NCBI GenBank assembly: GCA_005784505.1
Contig: VCAZ01000190.1
Span: 160,001-224,000 of the forward strand
DNA length: 64,000 bases
DNA from: Bagarius yarrelli
Lineage: Eukaryota; Chordata; Actinopteri; Siluriformes; Sisoridae
Direction: 5' to 3'
Shown piece by piece: positions 45,430 through 57,479 of this stretch. Position 1 is the stretch's first letter, and each line of letters starts with the position of its first letter. The translations under genes and the position numbers were made by a program. A model generated the notes under the pieces. It saw only the letters and a program-made list of their open reading frames with translations, ran no database searches and had not been told where the DNA came from.

Positions 45430-46300
45430 TTGGGGTAGAAAGTGGGCGGCCCCTCGGGCCCCGGCGCACCAGGCCAACAATACCCCGCCATCTTAGTTCC
45501 TGTTTGGATCAGTTCATGCCTTTCAGAGACTTCATGTGCTCCCAGGGCTCATTAGCATGAGAAAGTGTTTGGTCCTGCCTGGTGGCCGGATAGCCGCCGC
45601 AGACATCCAGCTGTCTATTCAGTCCTGCTTTCTTTTTTTCTCCCTTTTTTTCCTGTTCTTTTTTTTCCCTCCTCAGTCTCAGATAGAATCAATCATGTTT
45701 ATCCAGCCTCCTTCTTTCCTCCTCTCATCCTTAAATGCTTTTTAGCACACCTCCACGACAACATGGTGCAAACCGCCGTCCATCAGACCGCTCCTGGCAG
45801 CACCGCATGACTCGAGCCGCTATCCGTCAACCGCCTGACAGCTCTTCGAGTGCTGATTTATCTAATTAGCAATCAATTAGCTTGTTACAACTGGATGCAA
45901 TTACCTTTTTACAGAGAGGGCAGCTGGTGGAGGTAATAAATCGCCCCGTAAGTGGCACCCCCTCCATCCTTTCTCCTCCTTCTCCTCCTCCTCCTCCTGC
46001 TCTCCTCTTCACATGAGTGTCAGACAGAATTTCAGGGCCGCTGCTGAAACACAAACACCGTCTCCCGGGACTACTTCGCTCCGCCGTGCTAATGTGCCGA
46101 AATCCCACTTTAATGAATATTGGACGACTGAAAAGAAAGGAAAATGGGAAGGTTCTTTCATTAGAAAGCCAGATTTCCGCCCGGTTTAATCCTCCGACAA
46201 AAAGCCGGGGTTGTTTTACAGCTGCCCCACACGCCGAGGTGCACAAGGGGTCAAAGAATAATTTTCTGCATGGTTTGAAGCCATTAGGAGTGACCGGTGG
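45430..46300. promoter_or_regulatory. Candidate conserved non-coding region
   Basis: Complex DNA with homeodomain-like cores (TATCTAATTAGCAATCAATT, TTTAATGAATATTGG, GCTCATTAGCATGAG) interrupted by pyrimidine-rich stretches at 45628-45670 and 45960-46010. No coding support. Confidence 0.35.
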
Positions 46301-46312
46301 TTGAGTGTAGTC

Positions 46313-46343
46313 TGTGTGTGTTTGTGTGTGTGTGTGTGTGTGT
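46313..46343 (+). repeat. (GT)n microsatellite
   Basis: About 15 units with one TTT step. Confidence 0.95.
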
Positions 46344-46718
46344 AAGTAAAACGCAACCCTGATGAATAGTTTAGTACTTTAAAGAAGACTGTAAACATGT
46401 AGGTCACATGACTTAGGACTGTTGTGTGGAATTCTCAACATCTGGATTTTTTACTTTTCCTATTTTACTTTTATTTTATGACTCGAGGTGCAGTGATGTC
46501 ACATCGTCTCCGTTTATAATCCATCGACACCCATTTTATGGAAGATTTTAGATCATTTCGGACCTCAGTTCCAACAATGTTTAAAAAAAACCCCACAATA
46601 AACAAATAATTTCTTTACGCTTAGATATAAAGAAGGTGAAAAAAGTTTGGTGCAGGGTTGCCAGGTTTAATCCCTCTTTAAAAAACATTAAAACTGATCC
46701 TAGCTCAAAAAATTCAGC
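46344..46718. other. AT-rich spacer
   Basis: No gene recognised. Confidence 0.4.
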
Positions 46719-46719
46719 T

Positions 46720-47006
46720 TTTTTCTTTCTTTCTTTCTTTCTTTTCTTTCTTTCTCTCTCTCTCTCTCTCTCTCTTCTTTCTTTTCTTTCTTTCTCTCTC
46801 TCTCTCTCTTTCTTTTTTTCTTTCTTCTCTCCTCTTTCTCTTCTTCTCTTCTCTCTCTCTATTCCTTTCTGTCTTTTCTTTCCTTCGTCTCTTTCTCTCT
46901 CTCTCTCTCTCTTTCTTTATTTCTTTCTTTCCCTCGTCTTTCTTTCTTCTCTCTCTCTCTCTCTTTCCCTCGTCTTTTCTTCTCTCTCTCTCTCTCTCTT
47001 TCTTTC
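46720..47006 (+). repeat. (CTTT)n/(CT)n microsatellite tract
   Basis: TTTC and CT blocks alternate over about 290 bases. Confidence 0.95.
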
Positions 47007-48200
47007 ACAGTCCTTGTGTGAATTAAATAGCTTAGCACAGCTCAGATTTCTCTGCCGGAGACACTGCTCTAATTTGCCTACACAAAACTCTTACTTTTAA
47101 GTGTCTCTAAAAACAGAAGAAGAAATAATCTGGCAAAAAGAATTTTTAATAAACATCTCAAAATAAATGTTATTTAGAACAATGTTAGACATTACAAATT
47201 AGGTGGTAATAAAAACAAAATTAATGAAAGTTTTGTAATAAATAAAATGTTTTAGAAATGTATTTATTTTATTGTTTTATTTAAAACTAAATAAAACGCA
47301 GCCGTCACCGAAGTTTAAAAAAACAAAGTCCAAACGGCGCAAAAACACATTTCTGATTTTCTCGGGACTCCCAAACTAAATTAAAGGAGATCTTGTGAAT
47401 CAATCAGAGAAAGAAAGCAGACCTGCAGACCTGCAGATTAGCAATCGACACACATTACTGAGGGAAGTAGGGCTGCTGAGTCCAGCGTCCTTATAATGTT
47501 CCTGCGACTGTGTAGCGTCCAATGTTGCTGTTCTTTCTAAAATGTTCTCATCGACTGTGTTCAAAACTTTCAGAAATGATCCTCTGATTTAGAAAAGACT
47601 TTGTTATGAAACGCAGCTAGACAGAAGCTCGAAAGTTTGACAGAAAGTTCTACGGGGTGACTGTTAGCCAAAGGACACAAAGCCTGTTAGCTGTAATGTC
47701 CAATCTCGGTGCTGGAGGGCCGGGGACATGTCTGCTGTATAGTATAGCAGCTAGTGATCCTAATCTAAGGGGGAAACAAGACTAAATGCTGCTTTTTAAA
47801 CAAATTTAAAAAGACGGTTAAATACCAAATTTATACTTTAGACGGCAAAATTTTACTGTTCACGCTTAAAAATAACTGTAAAACTTTGTCATTGTTGATA
47901 AACTGATAAAAGACTTATCATTTTCATGCGTTTACAGATTTTATTTTACTCAAGTCTTTTATCCAATTTACCAATTAACATTGTTTCTTCGGGAAACTCC
48001 CGTCCTCTTCAGATGTGTGATCTTTAAACTCGGAGCACATTCCGCTCTGTGGCGTGTTTTCGATTGGTTTCAGTATTAAGAAGTTTTGTGGTTTTGTTTT
48101 TTATTCAGTTGTTCTGTGGAAATGTCAGGACTCACATAAAAATGTGTGAGTAGAAACCACAATACAGACGGTCATGACTTCCAACGGTATGAATAACATT
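47007..48200. other. AT-rich spacer with a MITE fragment
   Basis: At about 47700-47740, CCAATCTCGGTGCTGGAGGG and following resemble one arm of the fold-back element at 14407. Otherwise no feature recognised. Confidence 0.3.
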
Positions 48201-48206
48201 ACAGAC

Positions 48207-48208
<2 letters not shown>

Positions 48209-48237
<29 letters not shown>
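48209..48237 (+). repeat. (GT)n microsatellite
   Basis: About 14 pure units. Confidence 0.97.
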
Positions 48238-48242
<5 letters not shown>

Positions 48243-48329
48243 TTCACTGGTTCCATTCAGCTTGCAAGATGTTTTCAGGAATTTGTTTTTTTTTTTTTTT
48301 CATCCTTTTTAATAACGGTTCTTTACAAT

Positions 48330-49540
48330 TCCCTCCATGTGAACCCCCGGCTCCCGAAGCGTGCCGTCTTTTGCCTAATCCTTCTCTAAAGCTAAGCCGC
48401 TACCGGCGAAACGAATCCAGGTACGTCTGAATATCTCTTTTTACCCGCTCGCGGTGTGGCGGCGTGACAATGGTGGCACCTGACAAAGCAAGGTTAATCC
48501 AATACGCTGGTGTATTACGCGGGGTCAAACTCCACATCGTGCGTTTAGCGTATCATTAATTTCCAAACCTGCGGCCTGGAGTCCCTAGGCACACAATGAC
48601 TCGCTACATTAGCTAAATGGCCAGCAGGCTGTAGGCTGTAATGAGATGAGTCGCTGGTGTGGCCGGTCGTTCATCATCCTGCTCGCTCCAATACAGGCCT
48701 TCTTTTATCTAGTCCCTCTCGGAGCTGATGTCATCATGGCCGACATTAATCAGCTGTCATGGGAGCCGGGGACTCCCATAATGCCCTATTAGCGTCCCTG
48801 TTCCAAAATCATTAGCCACAAATGAATGGCCAGAGATCGGTGACCAGGTCTATCAAACTTACCCCAGGTCTCTAGGCGAGGAAAGTTCCAGATCTGAAGC
48901 TGTTAAACATCCTGTTAACCGGCTAGTCGATTCTTTCCTCACCAGACTAACCCAGTTTGAACCACATTCCTTCCATTTAAAAATAAAACAAGGACATAAA
49001 ACCTCCTCTTTAAGCCTGTTCCAAGGTTAGCCATGTCATTTCCTGGCTAAAAAAAAAAAGAGCAACACATTTTGGAAATCTCATTATTACTACAAATAGG
49101 ATGGAAAGACCCTACGGGAAGCGTTTCCCATGGATCCCTGAATAATCCTACACATTGTGGGATATTTCTCCCGTGGGACACCATAAACGCCGGGCCTGTT
49201 AGGATTAAAGCTCTTGCCTCCCACTCTAAGCATCTATTTCAATAAGGTAGCCATATGTCAGGGTCCTGCAACACACCACAGCAGGAAAAAAGTGATTACT
49301 AGCTCTTAATAGATGTCACCAGTCCATTGTGAAGAACAGGATTATGGGGGTCAAGTATCATATTAATCAAATGGCAATTTGCCGATTCATTCGGCATTGT
49401 TTGGCCTCCGACACGTCCACGTCGCGCGTGTTTCAATTACTCCTCCTGACAGACGAGCTGGTGGACATTAGCCGCTAATAAGCAATGAATGACAGAGCTG
49501 AGACTGATGGATCGTCGTCCATTAACATCCTGAAAAACGA
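48330..49540. promoter_or_regulatory. Candidate cluster of conserved non-coding elements
   Basis: About 1.2 kb of complex sequence almost free of simple repeats, in contrast to its surroundings. It holds many developmental transcription-factor-like words: GACATTAATCAGCTGTCATG, AAAATCATTAGCCACAAATG, TATCATTAATTTCC, CATATTAATCAAATGG, ACATTAGCCGCTAATAAGC. No open frame is supported. Enhancer function is inference from texture and motif content. Confidence 0.45.
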
Positions 49541-49770
49541 ACATAAAAACATAAAAATAGTAGTGTTTTTGCAAATTTTACTAAATTTCCTGCCACAATT
49601 TGTAAATTTTTATTGGATTTACATTTATTTTGTATAATTTATTTCAGACAATTTTGTAAAAGTAACTCTTTTAATCAGATTTATTCGTAAATACGATTCA
49701 TTTATTGTGTTCGTTTGTGCGTTGCTTATTAATTTTATGATATTTACAGAATTTAGTTTTCTTACATGCT
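49541..49770. other. AT-rich spacer
   Basis: No feature recognised. Confidence 0.4.
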
Positions 49771-49990
49771 TCTCAAAAATGATTCAGTCACCACTCAAAA
49801 TTCTCATGTGATTCTTCGACATGATTCATTTATTTCATGCGATTCGATTATTCTCATATGATTCTCAGATATGATTCATCTATTCACTTATTTATTTTAA
49901 TGTTATCTTGTTATTATGCATTTATTTATTTACTACTTTACTGATATGAATCTTACAAATGATTGATTTATTTTAGATTTGTTTCTTTTT
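49770..49990. repeat. Degenerate GATTCAT repeat region
   Basis: ATGATTCAG, GTGATTCTTC, ATGATTCATT and ATGATTCTC words recur in the same manner as at 42045-42970. Confidence 0.6.
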
Positions 49991-50560
49991 TTTCCTTTTG
50001 TTTTGTTCTGTATGTTTTAAATTATATTTTAAGGGCTTGATTTATTATTTTTAATACACATTCATTTATTCACAATTCAATTACAATTTTATTTTGTGAT
50101 AAAAAAAGGTATCTTCGCTGATGTCATGTACGGTTTGTGATGTCATAATTCATTGGAATATTCTGCATTAATCATTCTTCTTAGCAGGTGATTGTTATAA
50201 TTACATGATTTTAACAGTAGAAAAGGTAAAATCAGTCAGAGTGTCATTTATACTGTATATATCAGTGTTCTAGTGTCGGTTCTGACACCGCGTCGATCCT
50301 CAGTCTCTCACAGCTTCGTTGGTTTTGACAGTAAACCCGCTGGACGTTTAAAAAGCTCATATTAAATTAATGCCCTCATTAAGTGAAGAATGGAAGGGTT
50401 CGGATAGGTGGAGATGAATATGCAGATGAGTCCGGGCCGGCCTTGTTAATGTAGGGGGTGGAGAATGGATGGAGGCTAGCAGTTTTAGTGCTATGAGGCT
50501 ATTCATCAATGCAGGAAAGGAGCCATCAATCTGTCAGGAAGCACCACTGAAAATAGACTG
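49991..50560. other. Spacer
   Basis: A more complex part at about 50330-50560 (CATATTAAATTAATGCCCTC) could be regulatory. No gene recognised. Confidence 0.3.
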
Positions 50561-50563
50561 CGT

Positions 50564-50568
<5 letters not shown>

Positions 50569-50599
<31 letters not shown>
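50569..50599 (+). repeat. (GT)n microsatellite
   Basis: About 15 pure units. Confidence 0.97.
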
Positions 50600-50600
<1 letters not shown>

Positions 50601-50696
50601 TGTTCGCAAAGAAAAACTGCTTCAGACGCTTACATTATCTACGTAGAAACAATTCTAAAAATAATTATTTTTTAATTATTGGGATTTATTTTGGGA

Positions 50697-50880
50697 AGTT
50701 GTAGCACAGTGGTTAAGGTGTTGGACTGCTAATTGAAAGATCAGGGTTCGATTACCGGCACCACCAAGTTACCACTGTTGGGCCCCTGAGCAAGGCCCTT
50801 AACCCCCACATGCTCAGTTGTACAAAAGAGTCGCTCTGGATAAGGATGTCTGCCAAATGTCAAAAAATGTAAATGTAAAT
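50697..50880 (+). mobile_element. SINE type A, best preserved copy
   Basis: Intact Pol III-type promoter: A box TAGCACAGTGG at 50702-50712 and B box GGTTCGATTAC at 50745-50755, with the spacing expected for a tRNA. The body has CACCACCAAGTTACCACTG, GGCCCCTGAGCAAGGCCCTT and GCTCTGGATAAGGATGTC. The tail is AAATGTAAATGTAAAT. This identifies the family as tRNA-derived. Confidence 0.93.
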
Positions 50881-52236
50881 TTACGTACAAACATGGAAGA
50901 AAAATATGTATTACAACATTTGACTCCTTTATTTTTTATCATATAACAATAATTTTGAAAAAAAAAGTCACACGTGTACACAGCTAATACCGTTACTTGT
51001 TAACCATAAATATAAAGCTAGTAGTTAGTTTCCATAGCTATGTATAGCTATCATCCGTTTAAGGGCAATAATTGTACAAGTTGTTGTTAGCATGTGGCTA
51101 GTCGTCGCTCCTTAGTTCACACTAACGTTGATAAAATAATTGCCGGGTCATCCTGTCGGTGTAAGTGTTGGTTAAATTCTTTCTCTCACTAACTCTTACC
51201 GTTCACTTTTTACTTTTTTAGCTAGCTAACAATACATCACTGCGTCTCCCATATGCTATCAAACGAGGTTGAATCATTACCGCAGTGATGGTTGCATTTA
51301 GCACAAAACGTTTCCTACATTTTTTTCCCAAACTCATCGTCTTTGTCTGTCAAAAGTTTTGTAGGTTTTTGAAAGTAACTTCTACATTTGTACATTCCTC
51401 TGATTTATTTAGATTTTATGTACATTTTTTCCCACATTTTGAATTTTTGGCCAAGAAATGTTTCTTACACAAAATGTGTCTCATCATCGTAGAACCAACA
51501 TTTTCTTTTTTACCGTAAAATATTTTCTGGTAATATTTTATTTATTTACTTTACAACACAACTTTAAATTATGGAACGTTTTGTATGAACTTTGTGTAAT
51601 AATTAAGCTATGCTAATAATTAATCATCCGGGTTTCTTTGTGGGAGACGTTTCGTCTTCTGTCCAACACCCCCCCCACACACACACACAAAATGTTATTA
51701 AATTGCCTCAGAGCAGCCCGTCGCTCAGCATCAATCTGTATTAATAATTAGCTGTATGACATCGCCGGCGTTTATAGACTTTATGAATATTCAGATTCGT
51801 ACCGTAATATTTTGTTTCATTAAAGATGCGGAAACTCTTTGTCACCGCCGATAAGGCTGTGTTCCCAATGCAAATCTTTGTTTATGATAACCCGAGGCTT
51901 TGAGGAGCAATTACCGCCCGATCATAAACAGAAGGACGACACTCGCACCACAAGCTGCTCGAATTATCGGCTTGCTTTTCTGCTTGTCGTCTAATTTTAT
52001 TCATTTATTCTGACTTTTTGCCGTAACTGGGCAAATGTCATCGGCAGGGGGTTTCGAGTTCTGTCTTCCTCACACTCACACAGCTTTGTTTCCTCCTTTC
52101 TTTTAGCTGCTGTTTTTACACATCGCCACTTTATTAGGACGGCAGTAATCATCGAATATAGCAGAAGAATTGGCGAGGAACTGAAATTGGAGATATTAGA
52201 AAGCATCTGATCCTCTGGAACTTTTGGACACACAAG
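50881..52236. other. Spacer
   Basis: AT-rich to 51640, then more complex at about 51700-51960 (TCTGTATTAATAATTAGCTG, GCCGATAAGGCTG), possibly regulatory. No gene recognised. Confidence 0.35.
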
Positions 52237-52685
52237 GGTCTCAATTCAATTCAGTTTTATTTTATTTGTTTAGCGTTTTTTACAATGGTTGTCGTTTCAA
52301 AGCAGCTTTACACAATCAAAGATAATTATACAACGTGAATGAAACAAAAATCAGTTTTCCCTGATGAGCAAGTCGACGGTGGAAAGGAAAAACTCCCTGA
52401 CGGAATAGGAGGAAACCTTGAGAGGAACCAGACTCAGAGAACTAATCTATATTTGGGTGAGAAACAGGTAGCAGGAATTATGCAGTCAAACAGTGTGTGT
52501 AAGCAACTGTAGTCACAGGTCCTCAGAAAACAGCTGAAGTGTCTTCATGGTAGAGTGGAAGTGTCCTCAGTCACCATGGTGATGTGACGATCATCAACCA
52601 AAAGCGGGTCAACAGGAAGGTCGGACAGGTCCAGAGTGAAGAGGGGGTCTGGATCAAAGGCAGCTCAGGAGTGGCAGATGTAGCT
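52237..52685. mobile_element. Interspersed repeat, widespread teleost type
   Basis: Starts TCAATTCAATTCAGTTTTAT, then CAAAGCAGCTTTACACAATC, CCCTGATGAGCAAGTCGACG, GGAAAGGAAAAACTCCCTGA, GAGGAAACCTTGAGAGGAAC and CAGACTCAGAGAACTAATC. This order is seen in very many teleost genomes. I know the pattern but not a secure family name. No coding frame. Confidence 0.75.
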
Positions 52686-52686
52686 T

Positions 52687-52689
<3 letters not shown>

Positions 52690-52729
<40 letters not shown>

Positions 52730-52764
52730 AAGAAAAGAAAGAAAGAAAGAGAAAGAAAGAAAGA
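52690..52764 (+). repeat. (GA)n then (GAAA)n microsatellite
   Basis: About 18 GA units to 52726, then GAAA units. Confidence 0.95.
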
Positions 52765-53080
52765 TTATTCAAAGTGTCGAGATCATTCAAAATACTTACA
52801 GACATAAACACCTTGTTAGTGGCGAAAATCAGAGACAAACAACCAGATTAGCTTTAAGAAAGGAGGCTAATTAGCTACTCATTACTTTTACAGTGTGCAG
52901 AATGTCTCATAATGTGTTACCAAAACTTCTCAGACACAAATTCCATAAATGGTCAGTTTCTGCCCGGTGGGGGTGATGTAATGCTGTGGGGAAAGTTCGA
53001 AATGTTCTTTAATGGATCTGAATCGCATTTAAATAGCTTAATAGCAAGAATGAGATTAGTTTAATATTTCTAATAAAGTC
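52765..53080. other. Spacer
   Basis: No feature recognised. Confidence 0.4.
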
Positions 53081-53084
53081 TGCA

Positions 53085-53108
53085 GTGTGTGTGTGTGTGT
53101 GTGTGTGT
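53085..53108 (+). repeat. (GT)n microsatellite
   Basis: About 12 units. Confidence 0.95.
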
Positions 53109-53481
53109 ATGGTAGAGAAAAAACAAAAGAAACCCCATATTTCAGTATATAATAAGCCAATCAGCTGAATAGGTGAAATAGACGAAAGAATAACAGAAGA
53201 AAAAAAAACATCCAGCTGACTGGAGAGGAGCCAAATACACACTGATGCTCAAACAGCAAACACACACTCACACACTCAACACCTGTCCTTACCACCTGGC
53301 TGACCCAACATGTGTGTCAGCGAGAGCCAGAAACGTGTGTACCTGTGAGAGGTGTGTGTGTCTGTGTGTGTGAAAGAGAGCGAGAAAGAGAGAAAGAATG
53401 GAGCATTGATATCAAGAGTGTCTGTGTTTTTTTAGATATCTATGTATGCATGTGCTCATGGATGCGTTGTTGGCTCCCTCC

Positions 53482-53505
53482 GTGTGTGTGTGTGTGTGTG
53501 TGTGT
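53482..53505 (+). repeat. (GT)n microsatellite
   Basis: About 12 units. Confidence 0.95.
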
Positions 53506-54120
53506 TGCCTGATAAAGCTCGGACTATCAGCAGTCGTTCACTCCCCTTTTCATGCCGTCCAGCATCATTTGCATGCTGTAATTGGATCTCGTCGAGTGCC
53601 AGATAATTGTAATGTTTGGTAATGAGACGCATTTTTCGCTTCTTTTTTTATTATCATCATAATAATTAATATTATTATTATATTCTCTGAAAGCTGCTGC
53701 ATTTCATCAGGCTCGGTTTTGCAGCGATAATTCGTACGCCAAGTCCAGAGATTGTGTGTGTTCTCAATGTGGTTTTGTTATAATGTAGTAATTAGGAGAC
53801 CAAAAACTAAACATGTTTCTCTTAATGATACTAATTATAAAGACTGCTACTATTATTCATTTCTTTATTTTAATTAATAGTTGACGTATACGACTACAAT
53901 GATGCACAAAGGAATGGAAAAAGACAATACTGGTGGTAACTTTACGCTTCTGTTCATTATTGTCACCACAAAGTGTGAATCTATTTCAGTCAGTTAATCT
54001 GTTAGTATGTAACTATAGTTAGCATAGTAACGTTAGCTACATTAAGAGCCACACAGTTTAGTTTAACTCATGTAAACAAATGTCGCCAGAAGTCAGGTAC
54101 AAAAACACTCAGTTTCCTGA
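53506..54120. other. Spacer, part possibly regulatory
   Basis: 53510-53650 is complex (CATCATTTGCATGCTGTAAT with an octamer-like ATTTGCAT). The rest is AT-rich. No gene recognised. Confidence 0.3.
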
Positions 54121-54965
54121 TTCTGTTATTTGGTGACTCTCTGATTCAATGTTTTTCTAAGTTCATGATTTCCTCTTAATACCTTTTAAATGTTTTGAGT
54201 CACTGATTTAGTGATTATCTGATTTCCTCATTCTCTGACTTTCTGTTTGCCTGATTTTCTGACTCTCTTATTCTGGAAAATCCCTGATTCTTTGATTCTC
54301 TGATTCTTTAATTCTTTGTTTTTTAATTCTCTGATTCCTTGATTCTCTTACTCTTGATTCCCTGATTCTCTGATTCCTTAATTTGCTGATTTCTTGATTC
54401 TCTGTTTTCTTAATTTGTTGATTCACTAATTCTCTAATTCCTTGTGTCTTTAATTCCTTAATTATCTGATTTCTTGATTCTATGATTCCTTGATTTTTTG
54501 ATTCCTTGATTCTCTGATTCCTTCGATTTCGTGATTCTCTGATTCTGTGATTCTTAGATTTCTTGATTCTGCACTTATTTGAACCTCTGATTCCTTGATT
54601 CTCTGTTTCCTTGATCTTCTGATTCTTTAATTCTCTGATTTCTCAATTTTCTAAATATTTGATTCTCTGATTCTTTGATTTTCTGATTCCTTTATTCCTT
54701 AACTTTCTGATTCTCTGACTTTTTGATTACTTTGATTCCCTGACTATCTTATTTTTTATTTCCTGACTTAATGATTCTCCAATTTCCTGATTCATTGATT
54801 TTCTGACTCCATGACTTTCTGATTCTTTGATTCTTCAACTATCTACTTCTTTATTTCTCAGATTTTCTGACTTTATAATTCTGATCTTTAAATTCCTTGA
54901 TTTACTGATTCTTTGATTCTTTGACTGTGATTTCATGATTTCTTATATTTCCTAAGATTCTTTAG
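54120..54965 (+). repeat. Degenerate GATTCTCTGATTCCTT-type repeat
   Basis: About 850 bases of 8-10 bp units: TGATTCTC, TGATTCCT, TGATTTTC, TGACTTTC. It is a diverged short-unit satellite with no fixed higher-order period visible by eye. Confidence 0.9.
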
Positions 54966-55490
54966 TTCCTTTATTTGTTTGTTAATGACCAATTCATATA
55001 AAAATCGATGCAAGTTGCAATGTTATTGTTATTGCCAATATATTTCTGTTTGTTAAAGAATAATTTATACAATAAGAATTTTTTTATCATGATTTATTTT
55101 ACTGATTGTTAGTTTGGTAATAGGGACCACTAGACACATTCTAGAAGCTTGTGGACTTCCTGGTTCTTTGTTGTGCGAAGTTTGTGGGTTGGGCTGAGAA
55201 CAGGTGCGGAGTGTGTCGCCGTGCTCAGCTTATTGATCTGTAGTGCTTTTCAGGGTAACAGTTGGTAGAGCAGATTGGGGTGTTGAGCACCGAGGAGAGA
55301 CGCTGGCACGTCGCCCAGGTGTCTCTGAGAGGAGAAGACACACGTGTGCTGAACAGATTGCTAACACACACCGCCATATTGTGAGGACACCAACCTTTTG
55401 ACATCATTTTTCAGGGAAAAATCTCGTTTCTTACATGGATCTTTTGTTTTTTCAATTACTTTGCGTCCGTTTCCTTTCTTTAAACTAACT
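54966..55490. other. Spacer
   Basis: No feature recognised; 55140-55400 is more complex. Confidence 0.35.
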
Positions 55491-55497
55491 GATGGTA

Positions 55498-56290
55498 TTT
55501 TTGTTTGTTTGTTTTTGTTTGTTTTGTCTATATGATCTTTTCCCCATCATCTACTATTGTCAATAATCTCAATTTCCTGTTCAATTGTTTATTTATTTAA
55601 TCATTTATTTGTTTATTGTTTTTTTATGTTTATTTGTTTGTAGGTTTGTTTAATACTCGATCTCACCTTATTAAAATACAATATGAAACATTACAATATT
55701 TAATATTTATGTTTTTGTTTGTTTGCTTGTTTGTTTTTTATGACCAGATTTTCATTAAATCAACAGCTTATTGCGTTTGTGGATTGGGCTTTATTTATTC
55801 GGTTGTTTGCTTGCTTGCTTTTTTTACCAGCCCTTTTCAGTTTAAAGGTTTGTTTGTTTGTTTGTTTGTTTGTTTGTTTAATATATTCTATATGTAGTCT
55901 AACTTGATTGATGTTTTATGTTTGTTACCAACTAGATATATTTCTTCATGCAAATAACGAATGTTTGTTTGTTTGTTTGTTTGTTTGTTTGCATATGACC
56001 CCCACACAATTATATTACATTTGTTTGTTTATGTTTGATTGTTTGATTAACTACAACACTCTATTAAGTTAATTAAAGATCTGCTTGTTTGTTTTTCCTT
56101 AAATCAGTAAATCATATTTGTTTGTTTGTTAATTTGTTTTAATTCGCTAATAATTACACTCTAAGTTTGTTTGTTTGTTCGATTGTTTGTTGGATTGTTT
56201 GTTTGTTGGATTGTTTGTTTGTTTGTTTGATTGTATGGTTTCTTTTTATTAACTTTCAACAAATATTATTACTTTTATTGTTTGTTTAAT
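55498..56290 (+). repeat. Degenerate (GTTT)n repeat region
   Basis: Repeated blocks of TTTGTTTGTTTG separated by AT-rich sequence, best at 55846-55880, 55963-55991 and 56165-56230. Leu/Phe/Val/Cys-rich frames are artefacts. Confidence 0.9.
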
Positions 56291-56830
56291 AAGCCTTCAA
56301 AAGAATATAAGTTTGGGCCCCCACCACACCAGACATACTATTACATTAGTGCTAGAACTGTTAATATTAATTAAACAGATCTTTGGGGGCCCCAAAGCAC
56401 ATGGGCCCTTAAAATCGTCCTAATTCCCCCCTTAGTGGCTTCCCTGGCTTTGCTAATGTTGTTCTATATTTGCTGTTTCCTCAGTAAAAGGTGTTCAGTG
56501 TTCAGGAATTTAGCCTGAAGGATCAGGTAGAAACTCGACCCTGTTCCATATCTGAGGTACATACCGTAGCGTGCTATCATTATACTCTTCTAAAGATCAC
56601 ATCTAATAGAAGATCAACCTGACAACCAGCAGTGTGTGAACTCCAGGAAGTAGAAACTCGGCTTAGATAAAGCTAAACTTTACTTCCACTTCTTATCTTT
56701 TACAGATTCTTTAGTGTTCAGTGTGAAAAGGAATGTGTGTGTAGTGTTAAAGAGAGAGACGTGCTGTAACACCTGACAGCTCCGTAATGACATTCCGCTC
56801 ATCCTGATACATTAACATGAGGATAATTCA
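56291..56830. other. Spacer
   Basis: No feature recognised. Confidence 0.4.
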
Positions 56831-56837
56831 TAAGTCA

Positions 56838-56851
56838 AGAGAGAGAGAGAC

Positions 56852-56928
<77 letters not shown>

Positions 56929-57018
56929 GAGAAAGAGAGAGAGAGACAAAGGGAGAAAGAGAGAGACAGAGAGAGAGACAGACAGATAGACAGACAGAGA
57001 GAAATTTGAATTTGAGAA

Positions 57019-57055
<37 letters not shown>

Positions 57056-57085
57056 AAGATTGAGAGAGTGGGGGAGAAAGAATAG

Positions 57086-57117
<32 letters not shown>

Positions 57118-57118
57118 T
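56838..57118 (+). repeat. (GA)n-type microsatellite tract
   Basis: A pure GA run (about 56864-56919) with GACA-rich flanks. The Arg/Glu-rich frame is an artefact. Confidence 0.97.
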
Positions 57119-57475
57119 GTGCTACAATGGCATAATTACATTTTATTTTATTATTGACTTTTAGCCGAGGTTGTAGGGCTCCTGAAATGAGTTCGAGAGC
57201 AGATTATTCGTCTCCCTGAAGATACGCCGAGACAGTCGAGCCATCCATCTTCTCTCTTCCGCATTCTTTAATTATTACTTCGACGTTCCCAGGATTATCG
57301 TCTCCAAGACTGTGAATAAGAAGAGAATCTTGGGACCAGCCTTTATTATCATACAGAGCAGTTCGTGGAACGTGATTGGACGATACAAAGTGTTTGAAGT
57401 TCTGTAGATCAGCAGAATTCCAGAGTTAATGAGCTGCAGGTACTCGTTAGAGTTCTTATAGACTTTAATTTAAAG
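57119..57475. promoter_or_regulatory. Possible conserved non-coding block
   Basis: Complex sequence, for example CTTTAATTATTACTTCGACG and CAGCCTTTATTATCATACAG. No coding support. Confidence 0.25.
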
Positions 57476-57479
57476 GTTC

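Noticed and set aside
50697..50780. Functional tRNA gene
   Set aside because: A and B boxes belong to a SINE head; the flanking body and tail match other SINE copies in the window.
55616..55897. 93-codon hydrophobic frame resembling a membrane protein
   Set aside because: GTTT-repeat translation rich in Phe, Leu, Val and Cys.
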